The notes under the pieces were generated by a model that saw nothing but the letters and a program-made list of their open reading frames with translations, ran no database searches and was not told the DNA's origin. The position numbers were made by a program, and so were the translations under genes. Source: CAZQCI01 sp964592255 (GTDB taxonomy: Bacteria; UBA10199; SBBF01). Taken from it: a DNA stretch of 10,560 nucleotides. This document shows, piece by piece, positions 6,942 through 10,560 of the stretch. The DNA is taken from NCBI GenBank assembly GCA_964592255.1, contig CAZQCI010000076.1, positions 1 through 10,560 of the forward strand, written 5' to 3'. Each line of letters begins with the position of its first letter. The first letter of the stretch is position 1.

Positions 6942-9900
6942 ATGAAGCTTAAATATTTAATATTAATACTATTTTTATCTCTTTCTAAAACTATTTATGC
7001 GGCCACACCCACAGCCATTGCCCCTTCCGCGACCCCAGTGACCAATGAAGACACATCCGTCACCATCGCTCTGTCGGCTTCCGAAAAGGGCTATACGGGG
7101 GCCTTTACCTATACCGCAACCGCCGACAACAAAGGTAGCGTGGTGATTGATAAGGATACTGGGGTTGCTGTTTTTACACCCAAAACCAATTACTATGGTG
7201 TGGAAGCTTATTTCAAATTCACCGTGACGGATTCTTACGGAGTGGTTTCCTCAGCTAAAAAAGTTTTTGTCACCATTAATTCCGTCAACGATGTGCCTAC
7301 GGCTAAAAACGTGACCGGTTTGGAAACGGAAAAAAACACTCCTGTGACAGTCGATTTAAAACCGTACGTGAGCGATATCGACGATACTGTCTTGAGCTGT
7401 CATGTCAGCTTACGCGATGACGGCAAACAGAAAGCATACCACGGCAGCGTGGTGATGGATGAGTCGACTTGCCAGGCTACATTTACGCCGACGACAGATG
7501 AGACGGGTGATGGGTATTTTAAATATTACGTGACTGATACCAGTGGAGGCACATCGGAGGAAAAGAAAGTTTCGATTACGATTAAAGAAACCAATCACGC
7601 TCCCACGGCTGAGGATCAAGATGTCGATGGTATGGCAAATACCGATTCGGTTATCACCCTTGTAGGTTCCGATGAAGACGGCGATGAATTGACCTATGCG
7701 ATCGCAGAAGCCCCCGCTCACGGAGAAGTCACCATCGATGGATCTGTTGCGACTTATGTTCCTGAAAGCGGGTTTTACGGCTTGGATTCCTTCACTTTCA
7801 CCGTCAGTGACGGCACGGACGCTTCGGCGGAAGCGGTGGTCAATCTGACGATAGATCCCTACACGGCTGATGGCTCCAGAGAACGCACGGTAACAACACT
7901 ACAAAATGATTCTTTGATTCTTGCAACATGTCCAAGCTGCAACACTAGCTCTTGGGATTTAGGAGAGGTAGAGCACGGGACGTTGAGCCTCAATGAGACC
8001 GGAACCGTCCTTACTTTTACCCCGGAGGATGATTACACGGGAAAAACTTCAGCCACAGTGACAAAGAACGGCTTGGCAACTACTTATAAAATTGTTGTAA
8101 CCGATGATGTCACCTCGATCGACTGCAGCTCGTTAGTCTCCTCTTACTCATCATATGAATATGATCGCATCATTTATGGCCAATTGACCTATGAATGGAT
8201 GACCCGATTAAGCGATAAACCCAAAAAACATGCCGCCAGAAACATCCCAATCTTCCTGCTTTCGTCAACCGGGTCGATACTCGCCCATGGCACCACAAAT
8301 GATAATGGCTGCTATGTCTTTGGCTACTACAAATCGGATAGCACACCGCCTCCTCCTTACAGAATCGCCCTTTACTCTACAATTGATACCTCAAGCTTAT
8401 CTTTGGAGGTCAAGTCTTATAACGGTCTTTCAATGACCGAAGAGGGAGTGTCTTATAGCCTGGTCTATAACAACGTAGACATCGATGAAGACGCATCCTC
8501 CTCCGAGTTGAACCTCGAAGTCGGCTCATTTGAAATCGGAACTTCATTTGATTTCGACTATAGCAGCGGCGTTGAAGACGAGGAGCTCTCAAATGCGATT
8601 TTTTACTCTTTAGATGCCATCATGCGCTCTTACGAGTTCGTTTCCGAGGCAGCTGGTTCGAGCTTACCTAAAGTCAGCTTTTCCATTGTAATGAAGCCAA
8701 CCGAGTCGAAAGAAGAAGTCGACGATTATTATGAGAGAGATGCCGTCATTAGCCATGCATCGAGTCGTGCTGTCGTGTTGGAATACTACAAAATCAGAAG
8801 TTCTTTCCTGGGTCATGCTTCCACATATAAGGCTTCTTACGATGCTTCTTTCTCATTCACAGTCTTTCATGAATTTGCGCATATTCTCGAAGATCGTTTG
8901 TACAATGACCTGGCCTATCAGCGCAATGCTGTTGTGACACGACCGAATACAACGGGGAAGCATGATCCTTCTAAAAACATAGATTCGCGGATCGCCTTTA
9001 GCGAAGGTTTTGCCGACGGTTTCGCTATAGCCCTATGCAAGGAATACTTTCCGAGTTCCTGCTACACGAACACGTACGCCGATTCGAGCCTGGGGATCAA
9101 CAAGGAATACAATGTAGAATATGTCATCGATAAATTGATCGAAGAAGACGGTTATAGAGTCATGCACAATGCCATGTCCACTTTTACCGAGGCGCCCAAT
9201 TACATCGTGAACCTGCATTCTTTAGGTGTCGCGTATTACGAAGAACTTCCCTCAACCGCATTAACAGATTCCTTCAATGCCATTGGTGTGCCCGCGGAAT
9301 CCCTTACGGATTATTACGATACGAACAATTACATCGGCAAGAAAATGGGGAACGGCTTCAGCTTGTATCCTACCGTGGTAACTCTACCTTATCTTAGCGC
9401 CGAGCAGGACAGCACGAGAGTTATCGGAGCCGATATCGAAGGTATGAGCTACGATGATTATTACTCCTTCTTAAAAGCTTGGTACGATTTGTTTGTCGAA
9501 AAAGACTGTTCTGATCCAGGTTATGCCTGCAAATATACGAGCGGCGAAGAGTACGCCAACGAACAGATCCACTTTTATGCCAATGCATGGTCTACGGATT
9601 GCGGCGAAACATCTAAGACCTGCCTTCCATTACTTCGTGCCATAGATGCCAGTGATACTAAGGGTAATTTTTATTTTAGCGGTTTAGAAGATTATGAGTA
9701 TTGGAAAACTTATACAGACGGCATATATAAGTCTTCTGAAGCAATTGCTCTCTATACGGCTCTTGACCCAACTCCGAGCTACAAAATCAAAGAAGGAAAC
9801 ATCCTCTCTTATTCTTACGATGAAAATAAGGGCTTATCGGGGGATGGATCCCAGTTTTTTATTGTTCAAAACGGCGTCTATCCCGACATGTTTGAGTTAA

Positions 9901-10199
9901 GTGCTTTCTACGAAGATACCATTGTGTCTGAGTTATCGACCCTGGATTACAATTCCAACTTCCGCATCGCGACCGACGGAGCAGGCTGCACGATTCCCCT
10001 GACTGTCATCGTTTATCAAAAAACGGATAAAGGGTTGAAACAATACAGTGAAAATAAGGGAACCTGCCCTGAAATAGTTCTTCCCGAGGCAAAATCGGGT
10101 ACGCCAAGCGCGGATGATGTTTCGATCGTGGAGGTTTTCGCTACCAACCAAGACCCCGTGAGTTGCTTCTCTTTCACGGACGAACATGCGTGTGATTAG
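6942..10199 (+). CDS. Secreted multidomain zinc metalloprotease with tandem cadherin/Ig-like repeats
   Basis: The 1085-residue protein has a classical signal peptide (MKLKYLILILFLSL, cleavage likely after IYA at residue 20). Three tandem cadherin/Big_9-like domains follow (about 22-114, 117-215, 219-305), recognisable by PTA openings, DEDGD and G.YG-D-F-F-V-D strands. A degenerate fourth copy is at about 306-388. Residues about 405-530 look transthyretin/carboxypeptidase-regulatory-like, with NIPIFLLSSTGSILAHGTT followed by NDNGCYVFGY. The catalytic part carries HEFAH (H643, E644, H647) and, 41 residues after the second His, SEGFADGFA with E688, the expected third zinc ligand of a gluzincin. 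The roughly 400-residue C-terminal part, rich in Tyr and Cys, is not recognised. Likely role: export, adhesion through the repeats, and proteolysis outside the cell, as in similar myxobacterial proteins. The ribosome binding site is weak (AAAG). The gene stands alone, between an AT-rich promoter region and a strong terminator. Confidence 0.87.
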   Translation: MKLKYLILILFLSLSKTIYAATPTAIAPSATPVTNEDTSVTIALSASEKGYTGAFTYTATADNKGSVVIDKDTGVAVFTPKTNYYGVEAYFKFTVTDSYGVVSSAKKVFVTINSVNDVPTAKNVTGLETEKNTPVTVDLKPYVSDIDDTVLSCHVSLRDDGKQKAYHGSVVMDESTCQATFTPTTDETGDGYFKYYVTDTSGGTSEEKKVSITIKETNHAPTAEDQDVDGMANTDSVITLVGSDEDGDELTYAIAEAPAHGEVTIDGSVATYVPESGFYGLDSFTFTVSDGTDASAEAVVNLTIDPYTADGSRERTVTTLQNDSLILATCPSCNTSSWDLGEVEHGTLSLNETGTVLTFTPEDDYTGKTSATVTKNGLATTYKIVVTDDVTSIDCSSLVSSYSSYEYDRIIYGQLTYEWMTRLSDKPKKHAARNIPIFLLSSTGSILAHGTTNDNGCYVFGYYKSDSTPPPPYRIALYSTIDTSSLSLEVKSYNGLSMTEEGVSYSLVYNNVDIDEDASSSELNLEVGSFEIGTSFDFDYSSGVEDEELSNAIFYSLDAIMRSYEFVSEAAGSSLPKVSFSIVMKPTESKEEVDDYYERDAVISHASSRAVVLEYYKIRSSFLGHASTYKASYDASFSFTVFHEFAHILEDRLYNDLAYQRNAVVTRPNTTGKHDPSKNIDSRIAFSEGFADGFAIALCKEYFPSSCYTNTYADSSLGINKEYNVEYVIDKLIEEDGYRVMHNAMSTFTEAPNYIVNLHSLGVAYYEELPSTALTDSFNAIGVPAESLTDYYDTNNYIGKKMGNGFSLYPTVVTLPYLSAEQDSTRVIGADIEGMSYDDYYSFLKAWYDLFVEKDCSDPGYACKYTSGEEYANEQIHFYANAWSTDCGETSKTCLPLLRAIDASDTKGNFYFSGLEDYEYWKTYTDGIYKSSEAIALYTALDPTPSYKIKEGNILSYSYDENKGLSGDGSQFFIVQNGVYPDMFELSAFYEDTIVSELSTLDYNSNFRIATDGAGCTIPLTVIVYQKTDKGLKQYSENKGTCPEIVLPEAKSGTPSADDVSIVEVFATNQDPVSCFSFTDEHACD

Positions 10200-10217
10200 T
10201 TGAAGAATAAAATCAAT

Positions 10218-10261
10218 CTCCTCCTTTTTTTACAAATAAGAATAAGGGAGGAGGGGTTTTT
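10218..10261 (+). terminator. Intrinsic terminator of the metalloprotease gene
   Basis: CTCCTCC (10218-10224) pairs perfectly with GGAGGAG (10247-10253). The stem can extend inward through T-G and T-A pairs, and GGG plus TTTTT (10257-10261) follow. It begins 18 bases after the TAG of the metalloprotease gene, the expected place for factor-independent termination. Confidence 0.8.
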
Positions 10262-10270
10262 GTGCCCCCG

Positions 10271-10376
10271 GCTGGACGATTTTAGAACCGCGTGCATCGA
10301 AATCACCCAGCTGGCGGCCTGATTTCTTTCAACTCACATCGACAAGTTAGCCTTCAAGAAAGGCTGACAATGTCGA
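10271..10376 (+). promoter_or_regulatory. Structured leader with a hairpin covering the ribosome binding site of the downstream ORF
   Basis: A first stem pairs GCTGG/CCAGC (10271-10275 with 10307-10311) and GATTT/AAATC (10278-10282 with 10300-10304). An alternative stem GAAATC/GATTTC (10299-10304 with 10321-10326) uses the same bases, so the two exclude each other. A second hairpin pairs TCGACA/TGTCGA (10339-10344 with 10371-10376) and TTAGCCTT/AAGGCTGA (10347-10354 with 10360-10367, one wobble) around a CAAGA loop. It buries AAGG of the ribosome binding site and two bases of the ATG at 10370. This fits a thermosensor, riboswitch or protein-controlled leader. No known riboswitch class is recognised and no promoter is visible between here and the terminator. 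Confidence 0.4.
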
Positions 10377-10560
10377 ATGCAAATTACAAAAGCAAAATTC
10401 CTGCCCTGATTTATATTTGGGTTTTAGGCTTTTTACCATTGTTTTTATTGGGGTTAAAGCCTTGGGCAAACCCTCTCAAAAGCATCCTCAAACCATCACG
10501 GATTCAGTTTAACCATGGTTCCCGAAACTGTTTCGCCAACCCTTTCGGTAAGGCTTTGAC
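10370..10560 (+). CDS. Partial ORF, possible small membrane or exported protein (cut by window edge)
   Basis: The frame starts at ATG 10370 with AGAAAGG six bases upstream and stays open for 63 codons to the window end. The product begins MSNANYKSK and then has one hydrophobic segment (about residues 11-29, ALIYIWVLGFLPLFLLGL), which could be a membrane anchor or uncleaved signal. The rest (KPWANPLKSILKPSRIQF onward) is basic and not recognised. The good ribosome binding site and hydrophobic segment support it. Against it, the last 40 bases are palindromic like intergenic DNA, and a minus-strand frame ending at 10504 competes. Confidence 0.35.
   Translation, partial: MSNANYKSKIPALIYIWVLGFLPLFLLGLKPWANPLKSILKPSRIQFNHGSRNCFANPFGKAL
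10517..10541. repeat. Symmetric palindrome GGTT-CCC-GAAAC-T-GTTTC-GCC-AACC
   Basis: The arms GGTT/AACC and GAAAC/GTTTC are perfect reverse complements around a central T at 10529, with three-base mismatched gaps. A further CCGAAA (10522-10527) can pair with TTTCGG (10543-10548). It may be an operator, a dispersed repeat or a small hairpin; the window ends too soon to decide. Confidence 0.35.

Noticed and set aside
7410..7721. Minus-strand 103-codon frame inside the metalloprotease gene
   Set aside because: It is antisense to the conserved cadherin-like repeats and shows no own ribosome binding site or domain.
9660..9830. Locally more AT-rich patch in the metalloprotease gene
   Set aside because: The change is mild, the frame is uninterrupted, and no junction or repeat marks an insertion.
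10504..10560. Minus-strand open frame ending in TGA at 10504, a possible gene tail entering from the right
   Set aside because: Only 19 codons are visible. It competes with the plus-strand ORF, which has a better start context, but it cannot be excluded.

Overview
The window holds four complete or near-complete genes, one gene cut by each edge, and several structured non-coding stretches. The organism looks like a moderately AT-rich (roughly 45% GC by eye), Gram-negative, predatory- or gliding-type bacterium of the old 'Deltaproteobacteria' (Bdellovibrionota or Myxococcota and their uncultured relatives). This rests on a Ser/Thr kinase apparently fused to an NTPase, an XRE-HDOD protein, a MopE-type plus FG-GAP lipoprotein and a large multidomain secreted metalloprotease. 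The placement is inference; no rRNA or marker gene is present.

Region 1 (1-2498, minus strand) is a two-gene signalling operon. An XRE-HTH/HDOD protein comes first. Its stop overlaps, as ATGA, the start of a eukaryotic-type Ser/Thr kinase, which runs off the left edge just as a second domain with an AAA/STAND-type 'VGR' motif begins. The two are probably translationally coupled.

Region 2 (2499-2906) is a divergent intergenic stretch. It holds a perfect inverted repeat with a TTGACA box close to the XRE-HDOD gene, a perfect 8-bp hairpin, and a two-hairpin composite element that looks like a dispersed intergenic repeat.

Region 3 (2907-10199) encodes three large exported proteins. The first (plus strand) has a Gly/Ser-rich linker and a calcium-loop motif and is unrecognised. 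The second (minus strand) is a lipoprotein with DxDxDG calcium loops, MopE-like motifs and exactly seven FG-GAP repeats, as in an integrin-alpha propeller. The first two converge and overlap tail to tail by 8 bp. The third (plus strand) has a signal peptide, tandem cadherin/Ig-like repeats, a transthyretin-like module and an HExxH...EGFAD zinc metalloprotease domain. GC content jumps sharply at its signal peptide/mature boundary. It ends at a strong intrinsic terminator.

Region 4 (10200-10560) follows the terminator. Two hairpins precede a partial ORF encoding a short membrane-spanning start. The second hairpin pairs with the ribosome binding site and overlaps the start codon, so it may be a translational switch.

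As a whole the window looks like a surface/secretion locus (calcium-stabilised adhesins plus a secreted protease) beside a kinase-HDOD regulatory module. That the module controls the secreted proteins is not shown by the sequence. No tRNA, rRNA, CRISPR array, transposase or phage gene was seen.
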